A stretch of DNA of 64,000 nucleotides from Dyadobacter sp. CY312 (lineage in GTDB: Bacteria > Bacteroidota > Bacteroidia > Cytophagales > Spirosomataceae): the NCBI RefSeq assembly GCF_021390535.1, contig NZ_JAJUXG010000001.1:744001-808000 (forward strand). The letters run 5' to 3'. The notes under the pieces were generated by a model. It had not been told where the DNA came from. It saw only the letters and a list, made by a program, of their open reading frames with translations, and did no database searches. Numbering within the stretch: position 1 is the stretch's first letter; each line of letters opens with the position of its first letter. Below, piece by piece: positions 25,936 through 35,293 of this stretch. The position numbers and the translations under genes are program-made.

Positions 25936-26032
25936 ACTTTTGCGTGAGGGATAGAAATGGAAAGCCCGGAGCACGCCCCTTTGCGTGCGAGGACTTGGAG
26001 TGAATAGCCCGGCCCCTTTTCGGGGCACGCCC
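25936..26032. repeat. GC-rich structured intergenic element (REP-like)
   Basis: Between two minus-strand genes lies an element much richer in GC than its surroundings. It contains two related halves, AGCCCGGAGCACGCCCC and AGCCCGGCCCC..GGGGCACGCCC, and the hairpin GCCCC-TTTT-CGGGGC. It opens with GCGTGAGGGATAG. I recall very similar elements in intergenic regions of many Bacteroidota genomes (from memory, not checked here). No protein can be read through it convincingly. Confidence 0.65.
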
Positions 26033-26045
26033 AAATTGTTTTATT

Positions 26046-26501
26046 TTATGAAGCGCAAACGAAACGCCTGTGGTAATTTATTTGCCCCAAATGATAACCA
26101 AGATGAATCAGCAGGTGCGTCAGAATCATGCTTACAGTCTGGTTTGTAAACGTAGATCGAATGTCATGCGGATATTCGATGAGTAAATCTTCGGCAGACA
26201 AGCCTTCAAGTGTATCTGCAAGAACTGTCTGTACGAGCTGCAATTCGGACAAGAGTTCGTTTTTTGTGAATAATCGCTTGCCAAATTCGGCGTCGCGGTC
26301 TCTCTCGTAAGGTACCTTTCCCAATACCAGAACGATGTAGGTTCTGAGATTACCTATGAGGTGCTGGACAAGATTACCAGCAGAATTAATCGTTCCGGGC
26401 AAAACAACCCACATTTGCTCCTCGGTTGAATAAGCATTCACTTCGCTTATCACTTTACTTACTTCCCTGTTGTACAAGGTTGCGAATTCCAGATTTGTCA
26501 T
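26046..26501 (-). CDS. DinB-like four-helix protein
   Basis: 151 aa, probable member of the DinB/YfiT (DUF1572-like) metal-binding four-helix family. A histidine sits in GNLVQHLIGNLRTYI at about residue 48. The C-terminal motif LTHLLIHLGYHLGQINYHRR supplies the H-x3-H pair typical of the fold. Family members include thiol transferases and proteins of unknown role; the substrate cannot be inferred. It is cotranscribed or near to the EamA gene, with only nine bases between them. Confidence 0.78.
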   Translation of the reverse strand: MTNLEFATLYNREVSKVISEVNAYSTEEQMWVVLPGTINSAGNLVQHLIGNLRTYIVLVLGKVPYERDRDAEFGKRLFTKNELLSELQLVQTVLADTLEGLSAEDLLIEYPHDIRSTFTNQTVSMILTHLLIHLGYHLGQINYHRRFVCAS

Positions 26502-26510
26502 AACAATAGA

Positions 26511-27422
26511 CTAAACAAGTTCTAATTTTCTTTTTTGCACTTTATAACCAAAACTAACCATATATACGCCGCTCATGGTTACGATAAACGCAAGAACGGT
26601 GAACCAGGTGATTTTTTCACCCAAAATTAAAAAACCAAGCAGGATTGCGACCAGCGGATTGATGTATGCGTAAATGGAAACAAGACCGGCGGGCAGTTTG
26701 GACATGGCATACAAATAGGACGCAAAGGCCAGGATGGATCCGAATACAATGAGGTAGATGAGCGCTGCGAACGAGGTTAGGTTCATTGCAGGCAGATGTG
26801 ACCAATCTTCATTGAATGCGCTGAGCACGAAAAGACCAATACCTCCTGCAAACATCTGTACCCCGGCATTGAAAAAAGAGTCGGATTTGGACTTGTAAAT
26901 TTGAGTATACAGTCCTCCGAAACACCAGGAAACCACAGATATGAGCACGACAATGATTCCGGTTAAGGTTTCAGGATTATTCACCAGATCGAGATTATCG
27001 CCAAAAATGAGTGTAACACCGCAAAGACCGAGCAGCATTCCTGCGAAAATCTGCCAGTTGATTTTCTGATCTTTTCGGACAGCCAGATTGATCATAATGG
27101 TGAGCACCGGAATCATGGAGCAAAGCAATGCCGCCAGCCCACTGGGAATGTATTTCACTGCCCATCCCACAATGCCCGTTCCGAAGGTGATCATACAAAG
27201 CCCCGGGATGATCTGCAATTTCATGTCGGCCCAGGTCCAGGCCCTACTTGATCCTCGGAGCGCTAAAAATCCTAAAAGTAGTGTTCCGGCTAATACATTT
27301 CTGATTCCCATAAAAATGAGTGCGGGGAAACCAGCTACGCCAATGCGGGCAGCCAGATAGGTTGTGCCCCAGAAAAAACAAACCAAACCAAGTGCGACAT
27401 ATGCTTTGATTGTACTGTTCAT
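26511..27422 (-). CDS. EamA/DMT family transporter
   Basis: Ten-helix drug/metabolite transporter (RhaT/EamA), about 303 aa from ATG 27422. A longer frame starts at 27581, but its extra 53 residues are charged, are not conserved-looking, and would overlap the divergent regulator gene. The true N terminus MNSTIKAYVALGLVCFFWGTTYLA has the expected first helix and the SxxFxWGTTY-type motif. Two EamA repeats are visible, the second opening near residue 160. Substrates are often amino acids or metabolites. The divergent MocR-type gene 87 bases away is probably its regulator. Confidence 0.9.
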   Translation of the reverse strand: MNSTIKAYVALGLVCFFWGTTYLAARIGVAGFPALIFMGIRNVLAGTLLLGFLALRGSSRAWTWADMKLQIIPGLCMITFGTGIVGWAVKYIPSGLAALLCSMIPVLTIMINLAVRKDQKINWQIFAGMLLGLCGVTLIFGDNLDLVNNPETLTGIIVVLISVVSWCFGGLYTQIYKSKSDSFFNAGVQMFAGGIGLFVLSAFNEDWSHLPAMNLTSFAALIYLIVFGSILAFASYLYAMSKLPAGLVSIYAYINPLVAILLGFLILGEKITWFTVLAFIVTMSGVYMVSFGYKVQKRKLELV

Positions 27423-27508
27423 GCTCAAAAGATTTAAATTCTCCTGCAAAATTATTAGCTTTCGGAAATAGAAAACAGATTCAGTTTTTGATTTATTAAG
27501 CATAACAG

Positions 27509-28954
27509 ATGAAGACAAATGTGGTTGGTGTTGACACAGGAGATGATTTCCTTTATGCACAGATTGCGGAACGGTTTGCAAGCCAGATAGAAAATAACAT
27601 ACTCAAAGCAGGCGACAAACTGTTGTCGCTCAGGGCCCTGAGCCGTGAGCAAGGAATAAGCCTCAGTACGGCTTATAAGGCTTATGTGGAGCTGGAAAAC
27701 AAAGGTTTTATTGAAGCAAGGCCAAAATCCGGTTACGTTGTAAAATTTACGCCTGCACAGTACCCGGCGCAAACACTTACCAACATTGCTCCGGTTCAAA
27801 CAGAAACCGCGAGTGTGGATGATCTGATCAGGCACGTGTATAAAACGCTTACACAGGAAGGAATCATCAGGCTTTCACTTGCCTCCCCTTCTGCAAAGCT
27901 GATTCCCGGAGCTAAACTGAATAAGGCAATGGCGGAAGTACTTCGTGTAAGCCCGACCAGCTGCACCCAGTATGAGGACATACAAGGCAACCTGACCTTG
28001 CGAAAACAGATTGCAAAACATGCCTTTAACTGGAATGGGCAAATTACCGAGAACGACATTGTGACTACGCAGGGCTGCATGGAAGCGCTTGTGTTTTGTC
28101 TCAAAGCTGTGACGGAACCGGGCGATACGGTTGCGATTGAAAGCCCGACTTACTTCGGAATTTTTAATGTGATGAAGAGCCTGGGACTGAAAGTGTTGGA
28201 AATTCCGGTTGATCCGGAAAATGGTGCTGATCTGGAATATCTGGCGAATGCGATGGAGACAGTAGAAGTGAAAGCCTGCTTGTTTGTTCCCAATTTTTGC
28301 AACCCGACTGGCGCACTTATGCCGGATCACCGTAAAAAACAGTTGGTGGAGATGCTTGGGAGTCGCCACATTCCGCTTATCGAAGACGACATTTACGGCG
28401 AAATGTATTTTGGTAAAACCCGCCCACGTACCTGCAAAAGTTATGATAAGGAAGGAATTGTGATGTTATGTTCATCGGTTTCCAAAACGCTGGCTCCGGG
28501 TTACCGTGTCGGATGGTGCATTCCGGGGAAGTTTCTGGAAAAGGTGATCAGCCTCAAATTCATGCATACGGTATCGGCAGCGACACCGACGCAAGCGGCG
28601 ATTGCGCTTTTCTTCGAGACGGGTCGATATGATCTGCACATGCGTAATCTCCGTAAAGCACTTCACACACAGTGTCTGAGGTACATACAGCTCATTTCCG
28701 AATATTTTCCGAAGGATATCAAACTCAGCCAGCCAAAAGGCGGATATGTGTTGTGGATTGAACTGAATGCCAGGATTAATTCCATTGAGTTATTCAACAA
28801 AGCTTTAAAACACAATGTCAGTGTAGCTCCCGGGCAGATTTTCACTACGGATGGCCGCTATAAAAATTACATCAGGGTGAGTGTTGGGGAGCCGATCACA
28901 AAGGAAATTGAAGCAGGTTTAAAAATGTTGGGACAACTCATTGAAGAAAGTTGA
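27509..28954 (+). CDS. MocR/PdxR-type GntR regulator with aminotransferase domain
   Basis: 481 aa. Residues 5-75 form a GntR winged helix (QIAERFASQIENNILKAGDKLLSLRALSREQGIS). Residues about 110-475 form a fold-type I aminotransferase domain with PLP lysine K326 in SSVSKTLAPGYRVGW and the conserved NFCNPTG block around residue 265. MocR proteins use PLP or an amino-acid aldimine as effector. The divergent layout with an EamA exporter suggests control of that exporter in response to an amino compound or vitamin B6 status (inference). Confidence 0.93.
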   Translation: MKTNVVGVDTGDDFLYAQIAERFASQIENNILKAGDKLLSLRALSREQGISLSTAYKAYVELENKGFIEARPKSGYVVKFTPAQYPAQTLTNIAPVQTETASVDDLIRHVYKTLTQEGIIRLSLASPSAKLIPGAKLNKAMAEVLRVSPTSCTQYEDIQGNLTLRKQIAKHAFNWNGQITENDIVTTQGCMEALVFCLKAVTEPGDTVAIESPTYFGIFNVMKSLGLKVLEIPVDPENGADLEYLANAMETVEVKACLFVPNFCNPTGALMPDHRKKQLVEMLGSRHIPLIEDDIYGEMYFGKTRPRTCKSYDKEGIVMLCSSVSKTLAPGYRVGWCIPGKFLEKVISLKFMHTVSAATPTQAAIALFFETGRYDLHMRNLRKALHTQCLRYIQLISEYFPKDIKLSQPKGGYVLWIELNARINSIELFNKALKHNVSVAPGQIFTTDGRYKNYIRVSVGEPITKEIEAGLKMLGQLIEES

Positions 28955-29075
28955 TCTGCCTAACAGCTTAATTCTGAATCCATTCATTTCTCAATGCAAT
29001 ATCATTACATCTCGCAACGATATTGCAACTAATTGATTTTCAGTACATGTAACCCTGTTGCACCGGTTATTTATC

Positions 29076-29083
29076 TACATTTG
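29076..29083 (+). promoter_or_regulatory. Candidate promoter of the metal-transport unit
   Basis: TACATTTG matches TAnnTTTG about 80 bases before the ATPase gene, with GTTG 15 bases upstream. Just upstream, at 29013-29029, CGCAACGATATTGCAAC repeats the half-site GCAAC, a possible site for a metal-responsive repressor (Fur/Zur-like; inference). Confidence 0.4.
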
Positions 29084-29163
29084 CCAACACCAAACGAGCG
29101 TAATGGCTTTGGTAGATAGTACATTCAATTAGAAGCCAGGCCTTTGCTGGAAGCAGATATAAT

Positions 29164-31176
29164 ATGAAACTCAACAGACACGAAGAAAATACGGATACTG
29201 CTCACAGTTGCTGTGACCACGATCACAGTGATGTTTTGGTAAAAAAACACAAACATAATGGGCATGATCATTCGCATGACGATGATGATCACGATCATGA
29301 CCACGACCATGGAAGTGATGATGGACCCGGATTGTTACAGAGTCGCTGGCCGCTGTGGGTCAGTCTTACCATTCTGGCGGTATTTCTGATTGTTAGTTTT
29401 GGCACAAATGTGGTGATCAGCAAGCCGCTGGAAATTGTGATGATGCTGACCGCTTATTTGCTTGCGGGATACAAAACGATCGGGTTGGCTTTTAGAAAAG
29501 TGAAGCGTGGAGATTTATTCAACGAGTTCACCCTCATGACCATCGCCACGCTCGGTGCGTTTTACATCGGAGAGTTTAGCGAAGGTGTAGCCGTAATGAT
29601 TTTCTACGAAATCGGCGAACTGTTTCAGGATTTGGCGGTGAGCCGGTCGAAACGTTCAATCAAAGCACTGTTAGATATTCGCCCGGACTCGGTAACGGTT
29701 TTACGTGATCATCAGCAAATTAACGCCAAGCCGGAAGATGTAAAACCTGGTGAAACCATCCTTGTAAAAGCCGGAGAAAAAGTTGCTTTGGACGGGATAT
29801 TACGTTCGGAAAGCGGAACATTCAATACAGCTGCACTGACAGGTGAACCCAAGCCAGATACAAAAAAGCAAAATGAAACGGTGCTTGCCGGCATGATCAA
29901 TTCCGACAAAACGGTGGAGATAGAGGTTACCGCGCTGTTCAGAGATTCGAAATTATCGCGTATACTGGAAATGGTGCAGGAAGCTACCGCCAGAAAAGCC
30001 CCTACCCAATTGCTGATCAGCCGGCTTGCGAAGATTTACACTCCGGCAGTTTTTGGACTCGCATTGTTGATTATCCTGTTGCCCTTCTTTTTTGTAGAGA
30101 ATTATAGTTTTCAGGAATGGCTGTACAGAGGCATGGTGTTCCTGGTAATTGCTTGTCCTTGTGCACTTACCATCTCCATTCCGCTAGGTTATTTCGGAGG
30201 AATCGGACTCGCTTCACGTAATGGCATTTTGGTAAAAGGCTCTAACTTTTTAGATGTTGTTACGAGAATTGACACGGTGGTTACCGACAAAACCGGTACA
30301 CTTACCAAAGGCGTTTTTAAAGTGCAGCAGGTTGAAACCGAAATGGATAAAACAGAGTTTTTGCGAATCACTACTTCGCTGGAAAGCTATTCTACACATC
30401 CGGTGGCACGTGCCGTGATGCAACATGCGGGCGAGATAAATCTGAGCAAACCTACTGACGTAGAAGAAATTGCAGGACACGGATTGAAGGGAACAGTAGA
30501 AGGTCGTGAGGTTTTGGCGGGTAATCTTAAACTTTTACAACGTTTTAATATCAGCTTTCCTGATTCTCTGGACGCCATTGTCGAAACGATCGTTGTTGTG
30601 GCGGTTCATGGAAAATATGCGGGCTACATTACCATTGCCGACGAAGTTAAAGAAGACGCTGCCGAAACCATTGCCAGTCTGAAAAAGCTTGGAATTGAAA
30701 CGATTATGCTTTCCGGAGACAAAACGGTTGTTACCGGAAAAGTCGCCGATCGGCTTGGCATTGACAAATACTACGGCGATCTTTTACCGGAAGGAAAAGT
30801 GGCTATTGTACAGGAACTGAAAGACAAAGGCAAACAGATTGCTTTTGTAGGTGATGGCGTGAACGACGCTCCTGTGATTGCCCTGGCCGATGTGGGAATT
30901 GCGATGGGCGGACTTGGTTCCGATGCAACGATTGAGACAGCCGACATTGTTATTCAGAATGATCAGCCATCAAAAATTGTGTCTGCCATAAAAGCAGGAA
31001 AAATAACCAAAGGCATTGTATACCAAAATATTAGTCTGGCTATGGGCGTAAAAGTGCTGGTGATGATACTCGGCGCAGGCGGAATTGCTACACTTTGGGA
31101 AGCGGTTTTTGCAGATGTTGGTGTAGCTTTGTTGGCGATTTTGAATGCTTTTCGTATTCAGGGAAAGAAAATTTAA
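29164..31176 (+). CDS. Heavy-metal P1B-type ATPase with His-rich N terminus
   Basis: Inner-membrane ATP-driven efflux pump, 670 aa. Residues 15-50 are a histidine/aspartate-rich segment (HDHSHDDDDHDHDHDHG) in place of an HMA domain, typical of a zinc/cadmium/cobalt sensor or chelator arm. The membrane metal site is CPC at 331-333, the phosphorylation aspartate is D375 in DKTGTLTKG, the HP motif is in STHPVARAV, and the hinge is GDGVNDAPVIALADVGIAMG. The CPC plus C-terminal helix pattern with ADVGVALLAILNAFR fits the Zn/Cd/Co (CadA/ZntA) group rather than copper. It is first in a unit with a Cys/His-rich small protein and a TonB receptor. Confidence 0.93.
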   Translation: MKLNRHEENTDTAHSCCDHDHSDVLVKKHKHNGHDHSHDDDDHDHDHDHGSDDGPGLLQSRWPLWVSLTILAVFLIVSFGTNVVISKPLEIVMMLTAYLLAGYKTIGLAFRKVKRGDLFNEFTLMTIATLGAFYIGEFSEGVAVMIFYEIGELFQDLAVSRSKRSIKALLDIRPDSVTVLRDHQQINAKPEDVKPGETILVKAGEKVALDGILRSESGTFNTAALTGEPKPDTKKQNETVLAGMINSDKTVEIEVTALFRDSKLSRILEMVQEATARKAPTQLLISRLAKIYTPAVFGLALLIILLPFFFVENYSFQEWLYRGMVFLVIACPCALTISIPLGYFGGIGLASRNGILVKGSNFLDVVTRIDTVVTDKTGTLTKGVFKVQQVETEMDKTEFLRITTSLESYSTHPVARAVMQHAGEINLSKPTDVEEIAGHGLKGTVEGREVLAGNLKLLQRFNISFPDSLDAIVETIVVVAVHGKYAGYITIADEVKEDAAETIASLKKLGIETIMLSGDKTVVTGKVADRLGIDKYYGDLLPEGKVAIVQELKDKGKQIAFVGDGVNDAPVIALADVGIAMGGLGSDATIETADIVIQNDQPSKIVSAIKAGKITKGIVYQNISLAMGVKVLVMILGAGGIATLWEAVFADVGVALLAILNAFRIQGKKI

Positions 31177-31198
31177 GAAATAGTTGAGTTAAAATCTG

Positions 31199-31522
31199 AT
31201 GTTGAAATCGATCACCATATTACTTTCCATGTACCTGCTTTTGCTGGCCTTGCTGCCTTGCGGAGACAGGCTGGAATGTAATGACAGTGACAGCAAATCG
31301 ACGTCTATTTCAACAACGCAGCACGACGGCCATCAGCACGAAACGGAGATTTGCTCTCCTTTTTGCATTTGTGCTTGCTGTGGTCAATTGGTGAACATTC
31401 CTTCTACCACCAGTTTTCTGGTAAAGGCTGTTCTGACCAAAACACAACTTCAACCTTCACACAGGGAAAAATTCCTGACAGAACCTTATTATGCCATTTG
31501 GCAGCCTCCAAAGCTGGTTTAA
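31199..31522 (+). CDS. Small exported Cys/His-rich protein (DUF6660-like)
   Basis: 107 aa, 22 bases after the ATPase gene. The N terminus is a signal-like hydrophobic segment (ITILLSMYLLLLALLPCG). The mature part holds the histidine-rich QHDGHQHETE and the cysteine cluster CSPFCICACCG, suggesting periplasmic metal binding. I recall similar proteins named DUF6660 next to metal efflux genes; that name is from memory. Its position between an efflux ATPase and a TonB receptor supports a role as metal sensor or chaperone. Confidence 0.72.
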   Translation: MLKSITILLSMYLLLLALLPCGDRLECNDSDSKSTSISTTQHDGHQHETEICSPFCICACCGQLVNIPSTTSFLVKAVLTKTQLQPSHREKFLTEPYYAIWQPPKLV

Positions 31523-31558
31523 TGTTTCCATTTATTTTCTAACATTAAATCTTATTCA

Positions 31559-33727
31559 ATGCAAAAACTTATTTTGCCTTTGATGTTCATATTGCTTTGC
31601 AATGTGACAAAGGCGCAGCATACGCTTACAATTTCAGTTAAAGATTTACAAACCAAGGAGCCTCTTTCGGGAGCAACTGTATTGGTGAAAGGTTCTACCA
31701 ATGGCGCGGCAGCGGACTTATCCGGTTTGGCAACACTTACCAACGTGAGCCCGGGCAAACAGACCTTACAAACCCGGTTCATTGGTTACAAGCAGCGTCT
31801 GGATACTCTGACCGTTCCGTTTTCAGATACCCTGGAAATATTTCTGGAAAGTGAATCCGAAGAAATGGAGGAAGTCGTAATTTCTTCAACACGAAGTTCC
31901 CGAACCATTAGTGACATCCCTACCCGTGTTGAATTTATTGCGGGAGAGGAACTGGATGAAAAAGCCAATATGAAACCGGGAGACATCCGAATGATCCTGA
32001 GCGAAAGTACTGGTATTCAGGTACAGACAACCTCTGCCACCAGTGCGAATGCGAGCATACGTATACAAGGTCTGGATGGAAGATACACGCAAATTCTCAA
32101 AGACGGATTTCCATTGTACTCCGGAGCTGCGAGTGGATTGGGATTGTTGCAAATTCCGCCACTGGATTTGAAACAGGTTGAGCTTATCAAAGGCTCAGCG
32201 TCCACGCTATACGGGGGCGGAGCCATTGCCGGTTTGGTCAACCTTATTTCCAAAACGCCGAAGGAAGAGCGTGAATTGCGTTTTCACCTGAACGGAACGA
32301 GCGCCAAAGGGCTGGACATTAATGGATTCTACGGACAAAGATTTGGCAAAGTAGGAACAACAATTTTTGCTTCCCATAACCGCAATGCTGCATACGATCC
32401 TGCAAAAATTGATCTTTCTGCCATTCCGAAATTTGAGAGATTCTCGTTTAATCCAAGGATATTTTTCTATCCAAAGGAAAGAACAAGCATCAATTTTGGG
32501 GTGAATACAACCTTTGAAAACAGAGTCGGCGGTGATATGCATTACATTAAAAAGGAGCCGGCAGAAGGTCATACCTATTTTGAGAGAAACAAAACAGAAA
32601 GGCTCAGCACCCAGTTTACACTCGACCACAGCTTTGGTGAATGTGATCATATTGTACTGAAAACCAGTGTTAGTTATTTTAACAGAAAACTAAATACCCC
32701 TGGTTATCAATTTGACGGAACGCAGTATTCAACTTTTTCCGAGGCGTCTTACGCACGTCACGGCGAAAAACTGGAATGGATAGGCGGACTTAATTTGTGG
32801 ACTGACCAATTCAAGGAGACCAAACCAGTTTTGAACGCACTTCGAAATTACAACATGAACACATTCGGTGCCTTTGTTCAGAATACCTGGAAAGCTTCAA
32901 AGTGGCTAAACCTTGAAACTGGCGTTCGTACGGATTACGTGGTCGATTATGGATTTGCATTTTTGCCAAGAGTATCTGCTTTATTCAAAATTCATCCAAA
33001 CCTTACTTCTCGTCTCGGTGGCGGGATGGGTTACAAAGCTCCTACAATTTTTACGGAAGAAAGTGAGCGGATTCAGTACCGGAATGTCCTGGGAATAGAT
33101 AAAAATACCAACAGCCTTGAAAAAAGTTATGGCGGAAACTGGGACGTGAACTATCAGACGACCTTTGCAGACGACAGACTGTCGTTCAGCGTGAACCAGT
33201 TGTTTTTCTACACCTATCTGATCGACCCGCTGATACTGAAACAGCAAACGAACCAGTCTTACGTTTTCCGCAACATCGACGGGCATATAGACACTCGTGG
33301 TAGCGAAACGAATGTAAAACTGGGTTACAGCGATTTCAAACTATTTTTGGGTTACACATTCACAGACGCCAGAATCAGCGAGAACGGCATACATCAGGAT
33401 AACTTCCTGACTCCGAAACACAGGATCAATTCAGTTTTATTTTACGAGGCGGATGAAAAATGGAAGATCGGTCTGGAAGCGTATTATTTCAGCAAACAAA
33501 AACTGAGCGATGGCAAAACCGGGAAGGATTATATGATCATGGGTTTTATGGTTGAGCGCCTTTGGGAGAAGTTTTCGATTTATATCAATTTCGAAAACTT
33601 CAACGATGCCCGTCAGACCCGTTTCGACAACATTTACACAGGCTCCATTTCGAATCCGGTTTTCCGTGATATCTATGCCCCTTTGGATGGTTTTGTATTC
33701 AATGGTGGGATTAAGTTTAGCTTGTAG
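31559..33727 (+). CDS. TonB-dependent outer membrane receptor
   Basis: 722 aa. Signal peptide (residues 1-20), then a carboxypeptidase-like regulatory domain (about 22-110, SVKDLQTKEPLSGATVLVKG). The plug domain follows (about 115-230, VEFIAGEELDEKANMKPGDI and GLDGRYTQILKDGFP), then the 22-strand barrel up to the C-terminal phenylalanine-containing strand GGIKFSL. A SusD partner is absent, so this is a receptor for a small metal complex or siderophore-like compound rather than a polysaccharide. Co-directional with the P-type ATPase and small metal-binding protein, which suggests zinc, cobalt or copper handling. Confidence 0.92.
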   Translation: MQKLILPLMFILLCNVTKAQHTLTISVKDLQTKEPLSGATVLVKGSTNGAAADLSGLATLTNVSPGKQTLQTRFIGYKQRLDTLTVPFSDTLEIFLESESEEMEEVVISSTRSSRTISDIPTRVEFIAGEELDEKANMKPGDIRMILSESTGIQVQTTSATSANASIRIQGLDGRYTQILKDGFPLYSGAASGLGLLQIPPLDLKQVELIKGSASTLYGGGAIAGLVNLISKTPKEERELRFHLNGTSAKGLDINGFYGQRFGKVGTTIFASHNRNAAYDPAKIDLSAIPKFERFSFNPRIFFYPKERTSINFGVNTTFENRVGGDMHYIKKEPAEGHTYFERNKTERLSTQFTLDHSFGECDHIVLKTSVSYFNRKLNTPGYQFDGTQYSTFSEASYARHGEKLEWIGGLNLWTDQFKETKPVLNALRNYNMNTFGAFVQNTWKASKWLNLETGVRTDYVVDYGFAFLPRVSALFKIHPNLTSRLGGGMGYKAPTIFTEESERIQYRNVLGIDKNTNSLEKSYGGNWDVNYQTTFADDRLSFSVNQLFFYTYLIDPLILKQQTNQSYVFRNIDGHIDTRGSETNVKLGYSDFKLFLGYTFTDARISENGIHQDNFLTPKHRINSVLFYEADEKWKIGLEAYYFSKQKLSDGKTGKDYMIMGFMVERLWEKFSIYINFENFNDARQTRFDNIYTGSISNPVFRDIYAPLDGFVFNGGIKFSL

Positions 33728-33805
33728 ATTTTGCAGTTCACAGTAAACGGTTTAAATAGACAGAGGAGTCCAGGAACGACTGCCAGCTTTTAAGGAACGT
33801 TAGTG

Positions 33806-33837
33806 AAGACCAGAGGCGGAGTTGCTTCTGGTCTTTT
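33806..33837 (+). terminator. Terminator after the TonB receptor gene
   Basis: AAGACCAGA (33806-33814) pairs with TCTGGTCTT (33827-33835), followed by TT. It is about 80 bases after the stop. Confidence 0.65.
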
Positions 33838-33921
33838 GCATTTTATTGCAGAAGCTTTTCAGTTTCGGAACCGGATAGCAAATAATATTGAGAGAAAGCC
33901 TGTTATGACAAAAACCAAAAT

Positions 33922-33929
33922 TATCTTTG
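33922..33929 (+). promoter_or_regulatory. Candidate -7 element for the PNPOx-like gene
   Basis: TATCTTTG matches TAnnTTTG and would give a leader of about 18 bases. No clear -33 element. Confidence 0.4.
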
Positions 33930-33953
33930 TTTTTATTGTTTTAAAAGAAGATC

Positions 33954-34496
33954 ATGGGAAAGAAATACGATCATATCTCGCCAGAATTACAGGCGTTTAT
34001 TCAAAACCAGAAGATATACTTTGTAGCCACGGCAATGAGCTCAGGCACGGTAAACCTATCTCCGAAAGGAATGGATTCGTTACGCATTATTGATGGCAAC
34101 CGCGTTATGTGGCTTAATGTGACAGGAAGCGGAAATGAAACTGCGACACACCTTCTGGAAAATGACCGGATCACCATCATGTTCTGTGCATTTGAAGGGA
34201 AGCCAGTGATATTGAGGCTGTATGGCCATGGAAAATCGTATCATCCTTTCGACCCGGAATGGAATGAATACATTGACCTTTTTCCAGAACTTCCTGGTGC
34301 AAGGCAAATTTTTGATGTGAAGGTTGATGTGGTTCAAACGTCCTGTGGTATGTCTGTCCCGTTTATGGACTACGACAGAGAAAGGGAAGAGCTGAACAAA
34401 TGGGCTACCAAGAAAGGTGAAGAAGGAATTCAGAAATATTGGGAAGAGAAAAACGTCGTGAGTTTTGACGGTCACGAAACAGGGATTTTGGGCTGA
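33954..34496 (+). CDS. Pyridoxamine 5'-phosphate oxidase-like flavin-binding protein
   Basis: 180 aa, split-barrel flavin-binding fold. The N-terminal part YFVATAMSSGTVNLSPKGMDSLRIID is characteristic of PNPOx-like proteins that bind FMN, F420 or heme. The middle contains ATHLLENDRITIMFCAFEG and the third strand region RLYGHGKSYHP. Such proteins are rarely true PNP oxidases; the reaction is unknown. It is single, between the TonB receptor terminator and the DUF1080 gene. Confidence 0.85.
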   Translation: MGKKYDHISPELQAFIQNQKIYFVATAMSSGTVNLSPKGMDSLRIIDGNRVMWLNVTGSGNETATHLLENDRITIMFCAFEGKPVILRLYGHGKSYHPFDPEWNEYIDLFPELPGARQIFDVKVDVVQTSCGMSVPFMDYDREREELNKWATKKGEEGIQKYWEEKNVVSFDGHETGILG

Positions 34497-34564
34497 TTTA
34501 AATGTTGCATCATTAGTATTACGCTTATTCTGCTTTTCTTACTAAAACCTTAAATACTAAAAAA

Positions 34565-35266
34565 GTGATCAAAAACATACTGATAGTAACCTTCATTTTT
34601 GCTGCAAGTATATTTCCTGAACAGTCATTTTCACAGGCAAAAACCAAAACCCTTTTTAACGGCAAAGACCTGAAAGGCTGGCATGTGGATGTGCCCGAAA
34701 TGGATAAAAAGCCTGATATGCAAACTCCATTTATTGTACGCAATGGCTTACTGGTGAGTCTGGGAACTCCGGGAGGGCATCTTATCACCGATGCGCAGTA
34801 CGAGAATTTTAAGTGGACATTTCAATATCGTTTTGCAGGAAAACCCGGCAACTGTGGTGCCCTTGTGTTTGTATCTACACCGAGAGCCCTTTATGAGATG
34901 TTTCCCAAATCCATTGAAGTGCAAATGATGCATCAAAATGCGGGTGATTTTTGGTGTATACAGGAAGATATTACAGTTCCCGACATGGAGAAACGACGTG
35001 GTCCAAAAGATAAATGGGGTGTTAATGGCGACAAACTAAGAAGAATCCCCAACCTGACGGACGGAACGGAAAAACCACTTGGCGAATGGAATACCATGCA
35101 TATTGAGTGCGTGAAGAATACCATCAAAGTTTGGCTGAACGGCGTTTTGGTGAATTACGGATACAATGCAACTGCGCAAAAAGGACAGCTGGCTTTGCAG
35201 GCGGAAGGTTCGGAAGTGGAGTTTAAGAAAATTGAGCTGACGCCGATTAGTAAGTTGACGGAATAA
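34565..35266 (+). CDS. DUF1080 (3-keto-disaccharide hydrolase-like) exported protein
   Basis: 233 aa from a GTG start at 34565, chosen because it gives a complete signal peptide (KNILIVTFIFAASIFPEQSFSQ). The mature domain opens with the classical TLFNGKDLKGWHV and continues through GNCGALVFVSTP and SIEVQMMHQNAGDFW, ending in LQAEGSEVEFKKIELTPI. This is the concanavalin-like fold of DUF1080, recently linked to hydrolysis of 3-keto glycosides. It should act in the periplasm or at the surface. The convergent exported TIM-barrel gene is a frequent companion of DUF1080 proteins. Confidence 0.9.
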   Translation: MIKNILIVTFIFAASIFPEQSFSQAKTKTLFNGKDLKGWHVDVPEMDKKPDMQTPFIVRNGLLVSLGTPGGHLITDAQYENFKWTFQYRFAGKPGNCGALVFVSTPRALYEMFPKSIEVQMMHQNAGDFWCIQEDITVPDMEKRRGPKDKWGVNGDKLRRIPNLTDGTEKPLGEWNTMHIECVKNTIKVWLNGVLVNYGYNATAQKGQLALQAEGSEVEFKKIELTPISKLTE

Positions 35267-35293
35267 TTGTTTGTGACACGGAGGTTCACAGAG

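Noticed and set aside
27423..27581. Upstream extension of the EamA transporter
   Set aside because: It would overlap the divergent MocR gene and adds a non-membrane charged segment before the normal first helix.
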